A stretch of 64,000 bases of DNA. Source: Heterobilharzia americana. Lineage: Eukaryota; Platyhelminthes; Trematoda; Strigeidida; Schistosomatidae. The translations under genes were made by a program, and so were the position numbers. Shown piece by piece: positions 36,710 to 49,089 of the stretch; position 1 is the stretch's first letter; every line of letters starts with the position of its first letter. The stretch is taken from NCBI GenBank assembly GCA_944470555.2, contig OX104134.1, forward strand, positions 55,171,890 through 55,235,889. Direction: 5' to 3'. The notes under the pieces were generated by a model that was not told the origin of the DNA, did no database searches, and saw nothing but the letters and a program-made list of their open reading frames with translations.

Positions 36710-37710
36710 ATGTAGATGCTTCTGAACACTTTTACCAACCTCCAATTACTTTTATTTTTTCCTCTAATACATTTCTGTGTACTTAAATGTCATTATTTTT
36801 AAACTCGCTTCCTCTTTATGTACAGGTGTAGAGTGTAGCAACTTGAAATGATACATTTCTAAGATTTTAAAATTCGTGCGTGTGTAAATCTCTCCTTCCT
36901 CCTTCTTGATAAAAAGGTACATCTGGAAACACATGAATGAAATAGTAAAAAATTGACTTTTACTACCCGAGCTATAAAAGATTTCAATCATACTCCTCCC
37001 AGACTTGTTTAGAAGATTCAAAGAGATGCAGTGAAAACCGAGTGTATTATTTTTTCATAAGACTATGCAACAAGAAATAATATTGAATTTCATAGTATCA
37101 CCAAAGTTTCTTTTATAAATTATAATGGCTTCTACTAACCCGCATTTGCAGTAAAATATTCCAGAAAATGTGAGACAGTGTGGAATGTTTTAAAGTTTTC
37201 TGAAGACTGTTGCCACGACATAGACAAATCTAACATTCCAGGTCAATGGTCACTTTCGACGTTTGTTGCTGTGTGGCTAACATGACCTCATTAAACAAAC
37301 TGATGTCTCATCAGACCAATTTGAATGATTTTACTAGCGCGTTTCCTCACTTAGTTTGTAGACAAGTACAAAAAGCACTTATAAGTCATTTTCCCTGGGT
37401 ATAAACCATCCCGTTGGTCACAGGAGCAGTTTCTATCTTCCAGTGTTTTTGTAACTTGACGAAACACTATGCACAGGAGGAACAGTCTTTTATGACATAC
37501 AGCTGGATTATATTGTCATATTCAGTATCAGTTTTGGTTTCCTCACTCCCCATAACTACTCTGTCACCTCACCTAGTATCTCGAAGCTAATACTTACTTA
37601 ACATTAATTTACGATGATGTCTGTTACTTACTCTTATCAAACGTGAGGAAAAATCCTAGACATTTTAAACAGTTTTAACATTAATTACTTGGCTGTGGCT
37701 AGCATAGGAG
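36710..37710. other. Stretch with no supported feature
   Basis: The minus-strand open frame at 36764-37021 has no recognisable motif. Confidence 0.4.
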
Positions 37711-37714
37711 TCAA

Positions 37715-37930
37715 AGAAGCTTGTTTCGTCCTCTTTGGGACTCATCAGCTGGACGTACTTGCACCCCATTCAATGATGTTGTTCTCACTGAGAGTCGAAC
37801 CTCGTACCCACCGCTTCAAACGCCGAAGCATTATCAACTAAATTATATAGGAGTCCCTACGCCAAGACAGGTTGAACAATCTGATTTAGTACAACAACAA
37901 AGAATTACAAGTCTATCAACGAATAGTAAT
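37715..37930 (-). repeat. SM-alpha-like hammerhead SINE
   Basis: Read on the minus strand: a leader with the TATTCGTTGATAGACTTG block, an A-box remnant, a B-box region with GAGGTTCGACTCTCAG near 37790-37805, the ribozyme (37719-37765), and a GCTAGCC tail near 37700. Confidence 0.75.
37719..37765 (-). ncRNA. Hammerhead ribozyme, core intact, cleavage triplet changed
   Basis: On the minus strand, CTGATGA (37742-37748), stem II GTCC paired with GGAC, and GAAAC (37723-37727) are all kept. Stem III is not the usual GCGC-type stem but CAAG...CTTTG. The expected NUH triplet reads GAC, with A in place of U. Stem I pairing is also weak. The catalytic core looks sound but its own cleavage site does not. 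Confidence 0.7.
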
Positions 37931-38168
37931 TTTAACTTTAGTTTCATGATCCTGATCTAACCTTTAGGCAGACTGAATAAAAGTAGTACAAACACCAGTA
38001 GATTTCCAGATTTTTGTATTTGGTTCCTAATACGCAGTTTTAAAGCTCATGATGTACTAGATCCTTGGAGATAAACAGACTTTAGATATCAATCCATGAT
38101 GAATACTACATTGAGATCGACCACTCTCCACAAACCACTATTTGAATGTCATGACAAGCATAAACTCT

Positions 38169-38390
38169 GAAACACGTAGTGTGTTAGAGTTGTACATTTA
38201 GAACAATCTGATCATATATGAACTTGTCGAATAATTTATAAGGAACATAGAAAGATAAGCCAATGGAATTATAACTAAGAAAGATAACAAAGACTGAACA
38301 AAAACAAGAGACAAAAAAATAGAAAGTCAAATGAGCACCACCAGTAGTATGAAGAGATGAACTTAATTCTTCTAGGGCAGGTTTATTGTG
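38169..38390 (-). repeat. Left inverted arm of PLE
   Basis: Reverse complement of 39055-39241, including AGTAGTATGAAGAGATGAAC and the poly-A/T block near 38305-38325. It carries about 30 bp missing from the right arm. Confidence 0.8.
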
Positions 38391-39065
38391 CTCATTAAGG
38401 AAAATGAATAATGCACAAAGCCACATTAGCCTCACTTACGAAGTGAACGACAAACTACCATTTTTAGACATATTGTGTAGGGGTCAAATTCCTGCTGGAT
38501 ATATTAGTGCAGAATTTATGCTGATTAGAACTTATCAATAGATGTAAATCAGCATAACGTTGAGACTAAATAATCAGGAATTCACCGATTCACCCCATCA
38601 TTCAGGGTGAAGCGAATAACCTAATCGTGAAGAAAAGACTCAAATCAGTTGTTAGCAAGATATATTACGCGGCCAGAGTCATCCTAGTGGAGAAGATATA
38701 GACCATGCTATAACACAAACCCAAACAGCATTTAAACGAGCGAATCACGTCCCGTTGTGTCGCTGTGTGTCCACACATATATAGGGATATGCAGTTAAAA
38801 ATGGTTGAGCATATACCCAAATAGCTCCAGGAACAAATGATCTCCAGAAGTTTAATAAGTGCAGATAACAAACGTTCTTCCTCATGGATACCAAAACATA
38901 TTTTAGAAACTAATCATAAAATTGATATGTAGAAAGCTTTTACTGTTCTGTATAGATATGGTGAAGGATGAATACTAAGATTTATCAAAGAACCTGCTAT
39001 CCATAAATCCAAGCTCCTTTTATGTATTCAAAAACAATTTATGCTTACATTAAAACTACCCTGGA
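38391..39065 (+). pseudogene. PLE RT thumb and GIY-YIG endonuclease, broken
   Basis: Plus-strand frames keep LTYEVNDKLPFLDILC, the hallmark KLPFLD block after the catalytic strand. Then come LIVKKRLKSVVSKIYYAA, QHLNERITSRCV, and a GIY-YIG region in which CGHT stands next to damaged sequence. The tail includes KHILETNHKIDM, AFTVLYRYGEG and LCIQKQFMLTLKLPW. Shifts occur near 38500, 38700 and 38940. Confidence 0.75.
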
Positions 39066-39241
39066 AGAATTAAGTTCATCTCTTCATACTACTGGTGGTG
39101 CTCATTTGACTTTCTATTTTTTTGTCTCTTGTTTTTGTTCAGTCTTTGTTATCTTTCTATGTTCCTTATAAATTATTCGACAAGTTCGTATATGATCAGA
39201 ATGTTCTAAATGTATAACGCTAATACACTACACATTTCAGA
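39055..39241 (+). repeat. Right arm (3' end) of PLE
   Basis: It begins at the end of the endonuclease frame and runs to TTTCAG, just before a (TA)n tract. A deletion near 39155 relative to the left arm is bounded by a 9-base repeat. Confidence 0.8.
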
Positions 39242-39258
39242 TCATCTTCGTTTTTTCG

Positions 39259-39316
<58 letters not shown>
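39259..39316. repeat. (TA)n microsatellite
   Basis: About 29 TA units next to the PLE 3' end. Confidence 0.9.
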
Positions 39317-39319
<3 letters not shown>

Positions 39320-42290
39320 TGATAATAATATGCTTATCGCAGGTTGTCTGGATAAGCCTCCTGTTTCCTGATTTTTCTTCATATGCTAGTAGAGTTTGAT
39401 AACCAAACTAAGTAGATTTATGCGATAGTATGTAGTTCATTAAAAAGGAATTAATGTTGGTACTCGTAATGTTTTCTTGCTTTCACCGTTCATACTGGTT
39501 CTACTGAAAAGAGTAGAGGCAAATATTAACACTGTTACATCAAATTAGTAATATCTATTTTAGTTTTGCAATTCATTATATGTTATGATCCTAATCAAGT
39601 ACAGAAATATATTGGAGTGTAACATCAACATACAAACTAACTTTTGTATCGTATCATATGAAGCAAGTTACTTTTGTTACACTCAGACGTATTTTGACAC
39701 TTACCAGGATCATAACATACAGTCGAGTTCAAAAGTAAAATACATAGTTGACCGAATAGTCGTTACATATGCGAATGTATTGGTTCTAAAAGATCAGATA
39801 TTGGCATACTCACTCGGTATCTGAAGAAGTAGTTGTTGAGATGCTGCTTCGATTTTCATTCAATTCTCTTTCATGAATGAAATATGCCTAAAATAGGATG
39901 GTATAGTTATGCGTTTTCCAATGTCACCTCTTATTACGTCTATGCTTTGATACTTAGGTTACTTTTCTTGAGAAAGAGGTGAAAAGAATCTCGTGTGTAA
40001 TCTGTGCAGTATCTGACTCAAATTATTACATGCTTTTAGCTGTGTAACTGACAGCTATCTTCTTAACCCTGAATACGGCGTTGGGCATTTTACGCTGTTC
40101 GGAGTTAGCGCTTATCAAACTGAAAATCTGTTGATCTATTTTCGGACAGTTATGATCTCTTCGGTCAGGACAATTCAAGCTCAGGTAAATTGAATTTAAC
40201 GAATTTAGGTTACAGTATACATTAATTTTCTCATCTTTTCTTATTTACTGGAAGCACTGCTCAATATCTCATTGCCACTCATTTATTTCGGTAATTCCCA
40301 GTATATTTTTCAATATTTTATAGCACCTAAATAATTTATAACGTCAACGTTTCACATTTGGACAATGTCTTGGTGTCATCTTCATTCTAGTTTCCTTCTG
40401 CACTTCTAAAATATTCATTTATGAACAACATTTGCAATTTTTCTGTCAACTGAACTTCATTAGTTTTGATCATATTGATGTCACTGGTATATCCCCTAAT
40501 ATTCCTATAATTTTGTTGTTGCAAAATCACTTAGAGTGCACTAACATTTATCAGGTTTACATTTTTTTATGCCAAATTATTTTAGGTAGTTGGCAACCTA
40601 CAATAATCATATGAATAAAATCGATATATATTATTCAACTTCAATAATTCTTCTTTACCATATACCAGACTTTCGTTTTATTATGATTAAGACTTGCCGA
40701 TTAACTTTGAGGAGAAAATGTATATGAATTTTGTTAAAACTCTGTAAAACCTCTGGCTGATTAGCTATGTAGTAAACCGTAGAAAGAAGAAGCAAGAGTT
40801 ATGATGCGTGAACATTCTATTTATCTTTCCTGAATAGGTGCCATCGGTTAGTTGTTTTAAAGATGTTTACTATTCTGAACTGAACTAATTATGAAAATTT
40901 AGGTCGTTGAACAATGACTTTGTCTTATTATGAGCACTAAATAGAATTTCAGATACCACGTGCTTACCTTATGGGAACAAATCGCAGCTAACTTATAGCT
41001 TTGGTGGATCCATCAAGTCTTCAATATGTTGCATCTAATTCACCAGTAAGTACTAACCCTGATTGATTGCTTAAGCTATAACTTGTAATCAAATTCTTGG
41101 AAAGTGCGTTTTGAGGTTATTCATCGAAAAACTAGATAGACACTGCTGATTTACAAAACAACTTATAACATCCTGACCGCCAGATTCCCATTGAACAGCC
41201 TAAAAGTAGTCCTATTTACGTGCAACCCAAAAGTACATGATTTACTTCCAAATGTTTCGGATTGCATTCCCTAAGTTACTGAAAACAACTATCGAGTTTC
41301 ACAGAAACCGATTTTTATTCGAAAATTGTTGCTAACTTGGGACAGCTAAAACTTTACGTTGTGCGTGCGTGCATCTGCGTGCTGAAGCTTTTCAAACCTT
41401 AAAACAAATGAAATTTTGAAAAAAAAGTAGTTCCAGTTTTGAGTAGATAAGGCCACTGAAATATTGAAATATTTATTCCCATTGTTTCTCTTTAAGTTGT
41501 AAGTATTAGCTAGCTGTCAGGCAGTGGAAAAGATCATATTTGAACACTACTTTTAAATAGTTTAGTAAGAAGTGGTGAAATATGGAAATAAATGCAACCA
41601 AAAGTTTTATTTAACCTCATCATAAACCATTAATAACTGCACATAAGTAACTGAAAAATCCACCTTACTGGAAAAATACCAATCAAGAAGATATTGTCTT
41701 ACACTATATCCATGACCAATGACGGATAAACATCGACAATCAAAAACTAGACAATATAAAAGTTCAGGTTGTTAGTAATGATAACAAAGGAAAGCAGTAC
41801 ACTGGAAATCATCAACATTGAAGCAAAACTAGACGATCTGTGCTTCATAAAACAGAAATTCTGAAACTATTACCCTGTGTTAATGCTAACCACGTATCAA
41901 GTAAGCCGAATTATTTTTATCAAACTGCGAAGTGTACTAACTTTCAGTATTGTATTACCCACCAAAATAGTCTAAACTGCTTGAATTTATATTGAAAACT
42001 CTTGCCCCTTTGGTAAAGCAACAGCAATATTGTAGTTTTATCACTCTGAATCGAAAAGTGAATGTAAACGTATAATTCATTAGCTCTAAACCAATATCTT
42101 ATCACTTTCACAGTGTTAACAGCTAAGTGGTTTCGTTTCGCAAAACAAGTCTCAAAATTCAAGCTATAGCAGAGAATTAAACTTCAGAAAGACCTAAGCT
42201 CCCTCACATAAACTTTAGCCTAAACTACAGTGGAAAAGACTTTTCGAAGATCACAATGTTATCCCTTTAACACTACTAAATTAGGTTTTA
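39320..42290. other. 3 kb AT-rich stretch, nothing recognised
   Basis: Several open frames of 60-80 codons exist but show no motif or splice framing. Confidence 0.4.
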
Positions 42291-42299
42291 CTTTCTGCC

Positions 42300-42740
42300 T
42301 AATCGAAAACCGCTAAAATCAAAGATGCACTTCGCTCCTTAAAACATGATAAGAATATACGTAGTGTGAAGGCTGACAATGAAAACACCACAATTGTCAT
42401 GATCACATCAGATTATGCACAAAAGCCACAGAAATTTATCTGATAGAACTTATGAAATGGTAGAAAAAAAGAAACATAAGTCAACTCTTAGAAAACTACC
42501 AAGCAATCTGGAAGCGAAACTGAGTATTTCCTTCTCACTTAATTTGACAACAAAACGTTATGCCTCTTCATGCTTCTGTGACCTCCTCAAGATCTACAGA
42601 CCAAATATTCAGATTAATCTGATAGTGGATTTTACTAACTCTCCAACAAATAACCTTCCCAAACACATTTTAAGTTTCTTTAAACTATTGCAGGAAAACT
42701 TGACAAGTGTTATTAGATTTTAAATAAACTTTATTAAAAA
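42300..42740 (+). pseudogene. PLE reverse transcriptase fragment (N-terminal half)
   Basis: LRSLKHDKNIRSVKADN followed by TTIVMITSDYAQK matches the conserved block before the palm. After a shift, RTYEMVEKKKHKSTLRKL leads to RPNIQINLIVDFTNSPTN and LPKHILSF, equivalents of the LRPIVDFTSSPTYNLAKYLS region. The 102-codon open frame (42415-42723) covers the second part. Broken, with no palm visible after it. Confidence 0.75.
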
Positions 42741-42744
42741 ACAA

Positions 42745-45700
42745 ACATTGAAAACGATGTTATTGGGATCAATAAGATTGTCTAGTTCCTCCCTCAAAGA
42801 GACCTGAAATCCCTGATGCCTTTTACAACCAGTCATTGTACTCTGAAGAATCAAAAAGAGACATGTTATCATATATGTGAATATCTGGTTGGTTTGAAGA
42901 GGCGAAAGCAGTGAACATTTAGAAAGGCATGTAAATAACCAAGGTCAGTGTGCATGCATATTTTCGACATACATTCTGACGCTGATATACCTTCAGTGGT
43001 CCTACCACCTTTTCTATTTTTCGCAGAATTAAGCGATCATCGAGGATAGAATCTGAAGGTTATTGTTCAAGATTTGAGAAGCAGATACCAGGTTATATCA
43101 TATCTCGCCCAAAAATGCTAAATAACTATTCTCTGTTTGTCCCATCAGGCAAAAAGTTGTTAGTGTTTATAAGTAAATTCACTAATACCTATCTACGCAT
43201 CCTCAGTTTACTTTTATATGGAACAAGGATGCTGATACTTCAACACGTTTATCATCAGCAAGACATTTAAAAGGTGTACCTAAAGCCTTTCTAATCCATG
43301 ATCATTGAGCTAAAAACAAAATAACAGCGACACTACTCAAAAGATAAGCAAAAGTGAAGGCTGATATCCTAGCCAATACACTTGCTTAGCTTATTAATAT
43401 TTACCTACTTCGGGTCCAGTAACATTCAGTCTTCACTGATTTGTATGAAGTATGTTAATATAGGGTGTTGATAATTTCTCTCAGTCCGTGAAGCATTCTG
43501 GTTAGAAAAATCGCTGTTGTCTTGTTGCATAATTAATACTAACTAGTGGAAGATACCGCTTAGTAGTCAACAGCAGGTGCATTCTAACAATAATCTATGA
43601 ACTGATAGGTACTATGAAAGATGCTAAAGTAAATATTTCTTTGTCTTCGTAAGTGATTGGCGTAACCATCTGAGAGAATCATAGTTTTGCATACTGACGT
43701 TGAAGGTTAGATGAAAGCTATGGCCACGACAGGATTTGAAGCAGTGGCCTTTAGATAAGCAACATATAATTAACTAACACAATTACGACTGTTATACTTA
43801 GTTAACTGCAGTTGAATTCCAGTAGTTTTTTCGATGATTTACGCGCACGGTCACACATGAAATACGTATGCAGTTGATGCCTACTCCAGAGGTCATGTTA
43901 CACTGGTTTGCAACTTGAATCCTAGACAATTGGTCTGGTTGAAAACCTCATTGAAGCACGTTATGTGTACGGCATATATTAAAAAAACGGATGGAAACGT
44001 GGATGTGTATAAGTCACGCTAACATTTTTTTCTTAGCAGCTTAGAGTATATTCCGTACAGCTTTCATGCTCCCATTCTTAACACTCATAGTGGTGTTGAG
44101 CAGATAATGAGTTACGGTCTAATTATTTCTATTTTTGAAGAAAACTATGGTGAAATTTTGCATTTAAGTCTTACTTCAAACTCCATCTGCTTTCGGACAC
44201 ACACTTCATCCGAAACGAAAATATTCAAAACGGAATTCACAAGGGAATAGACTACCAGTAAAATACTATTACGCAACGAATAAGTGGGTGGAAAACATCC
44301 CGAAAAATGATAAAATTAAATACAAACGACTTATGTCCATTTTTCAACAAACATAGGAAGAAATGCATCGCGGATACTGCCCTCAACTTACGCAATTATG
44401 ACCACAAGAAAATATCAAGGACAAACCATTGAATAAACAAGTGTTATATATGAGCGTTTACGCAGTTATAATATAAGGTCATTAGACCTCTTGCACTGAA
44501 ATAAATAGAAATATAGTTGAAAAATGCATTTAGTATAGACAAGGCTTCTTTCTTATATCGTTCAGCTAGCAGGCTTGATGATAATGGTCCAGTATTAGGA
44601 GAGACACTGTTAAGCAGTGCACTAAATTAGAACAAATACAAATTTCATCACTAATAGCCCTACTTAAGCCCGATCAGTTGGAAATGTCGCCATCCAATCC
44701 GTGTAGATACTCACAGCTGCCGTATATAACATTGATCTGTTTACAGACAATATCGAGGCATCCATAAAACAGTTAAACAATAATGCTAAGTTAATGGTTG
44801 GTACTAACTAAATTGTCGATAGTAGGAGCACACTAACCAACCAGGAATAATCATTTCAGTTTTATATATCAATTAGGATACGACAAGTATACAAATGCAT
44901 ACCATTTGGTAACAATTTCTCCTAGTGAATGCAGTTTCGAAATTAAAAAACATTACGCTTCTCACTGTTACTTTATTTCCTTCCTGTCATCGTTCTATTG
45001 AATCACTACACTGATTAACCTTCACTACTGTCGATAAACGGACAAAAAGATTACACAGAAACACTACATTTCAACATGACACGGAAATACTAAATTGTTT
45101 ATCTGGTATGCTACACTGTGAAAAAGTATTCTTTACTGAATAAATTTTCGAGGAGAATCTATCGCTCATAATTATATGATTATTAAAACCATCAGCAATT
45201 GTTTATAGCTAACAAGTTTAGACGATGTTGAGAAAGAAGTTATGAGAGATATCTCAGCCTCCAGGAAGTTTTTGTACTATGCAACTATGTGTCAGAACTC
45301 TTTTACCTTCAACTAGACAAACTATTAACAACAAACAAATAGAATAATATGATTTCGCTTTTCTGTTTCCAGTAGTTTTCTTCTGAGACGATAACAAAAC
45401 TAAGAATCATATCCAAAAATATTAGTGATTGCTAGAAACCTTTAGCGTTCTTCCACTAACCTCATACACTTCTTAAGTCAGAAGTCAGTTAGTATCACAC
45501 AATTAAGTGTGAAATGCGATATATACCCATTATGAAGCACAATTTTCTTTAGATTAGTCCGTGAAAGCAGTATTTCATAATGAATAAACCAGTTGCCATG
45601 ATAAAGACAGCTAGTTAAAAACAATGTCGAAATAATGCAAAACTTATACAAACGACTAGATGCATAGCAAAGAGTAAATAGTATTCTACCTAATAAATAA

Positions 45701-46430
45701 CACGATACAAAGCTATGTCACTTTGAACCTGTAGTCAAATGAGGTTGAGTTAGCATATCGGTAAGTACTACAACAATTTTTATATATTTGTCTATACAAA
45801 GAAATAAAACATCCTATGTATAGATTAGAATTTACATTGTTGGTACAATTTGATGAGTTATCATTCTTGAGTTATAACCGTCTTCGATAATATTATTTCC
45901 TCTATCCAATACTCTGCCTGTACGTCAATTTTGTTTTGGATTTACCAACAAAAATGTTTAAGCGACTGTGTCTTGATATAAAAATACCATAGTAAGTTAA
46001 CTTATTTCTCATCAATAGTATTTGGTGTCAGTCAGAAGAAATTCTAGATCTTATCAGAAACGATTTTAACCTTCTTACATCTTCGAGATATACTTCATAG
46101 GAACGTTACTTTAGAAACTCTCCACACTTCGTACAAATTCAATGCATTTATAACCATCAGGAATTCAAGAAATCGGTTCAAATTTACGATGTTATCGGTG
46201 TACAATGTCCACGGGATCGAAACGATAGATTCAGTAACCGGAAGTTGAACGTGAATATTTCTGAAATAAATGAATAAGCGTCAAAGATTAAGTGATCACT
46301 CAGCAGTTTAATGGTTAACAATGAACTATTTCCTGTTCTAATACGTACGTGTAATTTTGAAATGATGGAAAACATTTGCAGCTCCGGATGAGGATGATGG
46401 TGGTTTGGTGCTCTCTTAGCTTTTATATTT
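42745..46430. other. 3.7 kb stretch with minor repeat fragments only
   Basis: A tRNA-like SINE fragment lies at 43630-43765 and a short SM-alpha-like scrap (CAATATCGAGGCATCC) near 44752-44767. Otherwise nothing is supported. Confidence 0.4.
43630..43765 (-). repeat. tRNA-like SINE fragment
   Basis: On the minus strand, CTTCAAATCCTGTCGTGGCC looks like a decayed B-box region, followed by TTTCATCTAACCTTCAA, shared with 13745-13860. Confidence 0.45.
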
Positions 46431-46434
46431 CGTA

Positions 46435-47125
46435 GTGAACAAGAAAACCATACACATATATCTAATATTGAACAACAATAGCAATCATCCTACAGTCCAC
46501 AAGAAATGTTGTGTACAAACATTACTCTCAAGAGCAAAAACATATTGCAGTACTGAAGCACTACGGAAAGCCGAAGAAAAATATCTGTACAAAGTGTTCA
46601 AAGATAATGATTATCCACCCAAATTTATCAAAACGTGTTTATCAGCAGGACAGAAAACAGGGCAACTGCCTCAAAGCAATAGGCAAGTTATCATACCCAA
46701 CATCAAAGATATCTCACAAACAGTAAAACGATTCCTACGTTCTTTGGGAATCAGAATAGCGTACAAACCGACGAAACCACTACAGAGCATGTTGTGCAAA
46801 CCAAAGGAACTATTTTCAAAAGAAACCAGGACAAATAAAAACTACAAAATATACTGCGAAAATTACTCACAACATTGCTTTTGCCAGTATAGCTAGAAAC
46901 TGCTCTAAAAATTCATGAACACCAACTAGCAGTAGAGTGAAATGACGCAGCTACCTTGGTTTCAATGCGTGCAGACAATTACAACCACAAAAGTAACTAG
47001 GAAGAAATCATCTAGAAATAGGTTCGAAAGCTGCAAGGGAATCTCTAAAAGCATGGCATCAAAAAACATCAATTCAGATTTGTGGATAAAGAACTAATCT
47101 ACAAATCTGTATAGCGAGAAAACAG
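46435..47125 (+). pseudogene. PLE C-terminal half with GIY-YIG start
   Basis: The open frame 46435-46896 contains ALRKAEEKYLYKVFKDNDYP, then QVIIPNIKDISQTVKRFL and IRIAYKPTKPLQSML, the thumb and linker of Penelope-type enzymes. KIYCENYSQHCF stands where the GIY-YIG domain begins; the Tyr and Gly of its signature are lost. Broken frames downstream keep HEHQLAVE, LVSMRADNYNH and RFVDKELIYKS, the rest of the nuclease. It ends just before the outer arm of the next PLE. The first ATG is not a natural start. Confidence 0.8.
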
Positions 47126-47192
47126 TCATCTACCAACAAAAGGTAAATTCAATAAAAACTAACAATCTGAGCGAAGAGATATTTTTTCTCAA

Positions 47193-47740
47193 TTAGTTCT
47201 TCATCGATGGCTCTACACTAATACATAGCATTTCCAAAACATAAAATTACATACCAACCTAGTGGTGAGAGTTGTTTAACGACAGGTTATCAATCTCAAA
47301 GTATCATAACGGTGGTAATTGATCAGGTAGTTGAGACAACAACTAAATCATAGATTAATTATAGTAGAAAGATTTTGTAAAATTTCAAACAGGTTGTTGT
47401 GCAATTGATGCTTTGTATAATAGCAACTAACGAGGAAAGAAAATGAATTGTTACGTCAATTGGTAAATTGTTGACGGTAGTTAGAGACAGCAGGGGGAGA
47501 ACAAGATGGCCAAAACTGTAATAATAATGACAATAATAATAATAACGATAATCAAAACGATGATGATAATAATAGAGATATCAAAATATTAGTTATAATC
47601 ATTTGTGGGATGAATGAAAGGAAGGGTCTAGTTTCGATAGGTAAGCTATACAGATGGCCAAGGCAAAGAAAGAGGCTGTAGAAATATCTTCTGAACATAC
47701 AGACTTGGGTTGTTTAGGTGGACACAGATGGCTTCTGCTG
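47193..47740 (-). repeat. Left arm of PLE inverted repeat
   Basis: The natural 3' end of the element: endonuclease tail codons plus a 3' UTR with an imperfect AAT/GAT triplet tract (about 47520-47575). By eye only a few substitutions separate it from the right arm, for example one in the GTCTAGTTT block. Confidence 0.85.
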
Positions 47741-49080
47741 TATCTAAAAGACAAACTCGTAAAGCATTGGTGAAGTTAGAAGGAACATAATAAATAACTC
47801 CAAAGGCGTGAATATCAACGCAGCTACCAGTGTCAATCAAATGAGAGAGTATTGAGCTTCGTATTGACCTGGTGTACTCTTTACTTAGCCATGAGGAATA
47901 ATGCTCGGCGATTTGACGACGGACCTGCATAACTGTACGTCCAATGTGACTAGCTCTACAGAAGCAGTTGGACTAATGAATGCATATAGAAGAGGCGAAG
48001 TCAGGTAGTCTGTCTTTGATTCAGGTGGTCAGCGTAGGCAGACTGTAGAATACACAACATGAATTTGCTGCGTTAAATGATCTTTTTATGGTATTTCTCA
48101 GTCACTATCACAATTTTGTTGATGTCACCTCGAAATTGTAGTCCTAGGAACAACGGTTTCTTGGAGACTGTTGGTATCCTGGTTTTCATATTAGACGTGT
48201 CCATATTTTTTTTGCCGTAAACGTTACTGGATATCAGTTACTACTGAAATCATGGATAATTTGAAGTTCTTCATCAAATGTATCGTCTGAATAGATAAGT
48301 CTTGCCCGATGGATCAAACATTTGACTAGATTTCGTTTATATTACAAGGGGACGAAACTTAAGAAGTGGGCCTGTTGACATTGATTTCCGATATACGCTT
48401 CTTTTTGTAGCTTCATCCGCTTCCTTGTCAATCACACATCTAAGGTGATACTGTCGTAACTTTATCTCTCAATGGTGAAGGTTATCGCTGGATTGACGCC
48501 ATAAAACCTATCTAGTATAATCCTTGCATCGTTCTCGTTATTCATAATCAAGAGTGTATCGTCTGCATAACGCCAGTAAAATTCTAACCTGCTTATTATA
48601 CTTTCCACAGGGCTATTTTCTAATTTGGCTACGAAAATATCTGCTAAGACTGGGCCTGGTGGTAACGCCATAGCAACACCGTCAGACTGTTTATAGAATT
48701 CCTTGTTGAAGGGATAGTTTACATTCATCGTACAATGTAAGAGAAGCTCATTCAAGGTGGATACCGTAACTCCAATTTCAATATTTCTGTTTGTCAGCTC
48801 ACTACATATGAAGTCTACTGTTCCCATTACAGGGACATTTGTGAATAAAGACGATACTTATGAGGATATCATAGACTTATTATTCGCATTCTAATCTCTT
48901 ATCTTCTCAATAAATTGAAACGTATCTTTGATGCTGTGCTTTACAACTTCCTTATGCAATCGTTGCAAGAGTTGTACTAGCCATTTCGCTGTCGCATGAT
49001 ATGAAGAGTTCGACATGTCAAGAATTGATCTCAGCGATAATCCATTCTGATACACTTTTGGTAAACCGCATAAGCTCATC
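47640..49080 (-). pseudogene. PLE reverse transcriptase plus GIY-YIG endonuclease, broken
   Basis: From 49079 downward: LCGLPKVYQNG and LRSILDMSNSSYHATAKWL (fingers), then HSIKDTFQFI. After a shift comes the palm, with SDGVAMALPPGPVLADIF and the catalytic RYADDTLLI (about 48560). Next are thumb fragments with KKPLFLGLQFRGDIN. The nuclease tail (47646-47930) holds QVRRQIAEHYSSWLS, SIRSSILSHLIDTGS and LYVQKIFLQPLSLPWP. At least three frame changes and internal stops show it is dead, although the YADD box is intact. Confidence 0.85.
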
Positions 49081-49089
49081 GTTTACATG

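Larger units (their letters stand above)
38169..39241 (+). mobile_element. 5'-truncated PLE with inverted copies of its 3' end
   Basis: The centre is a plus-strand PLE fragment (38391-39065). The right flank (39055-39241) is its 3' region. The left flank (38169-38390) is the same 3' region in reverse orientation. Penelope elements are known for terminal repeats in direct or inverted order, and this fits. The right arm lacks about 30 bp present in the left arm, between two TATCTTTCT copies. Confidence 0.75.

Noticed and set aside
36389..36715. Open frames with Tyr-Ile repeats on both strands
   Set aside because: Products of the TA tracts and of the palindrome, which makes both strands encode the same peptide.
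46184..46375. Minus-strand open frame beside a PLE
   Set aside because: No motif, no splice context, AT-rich codons; likely chance.
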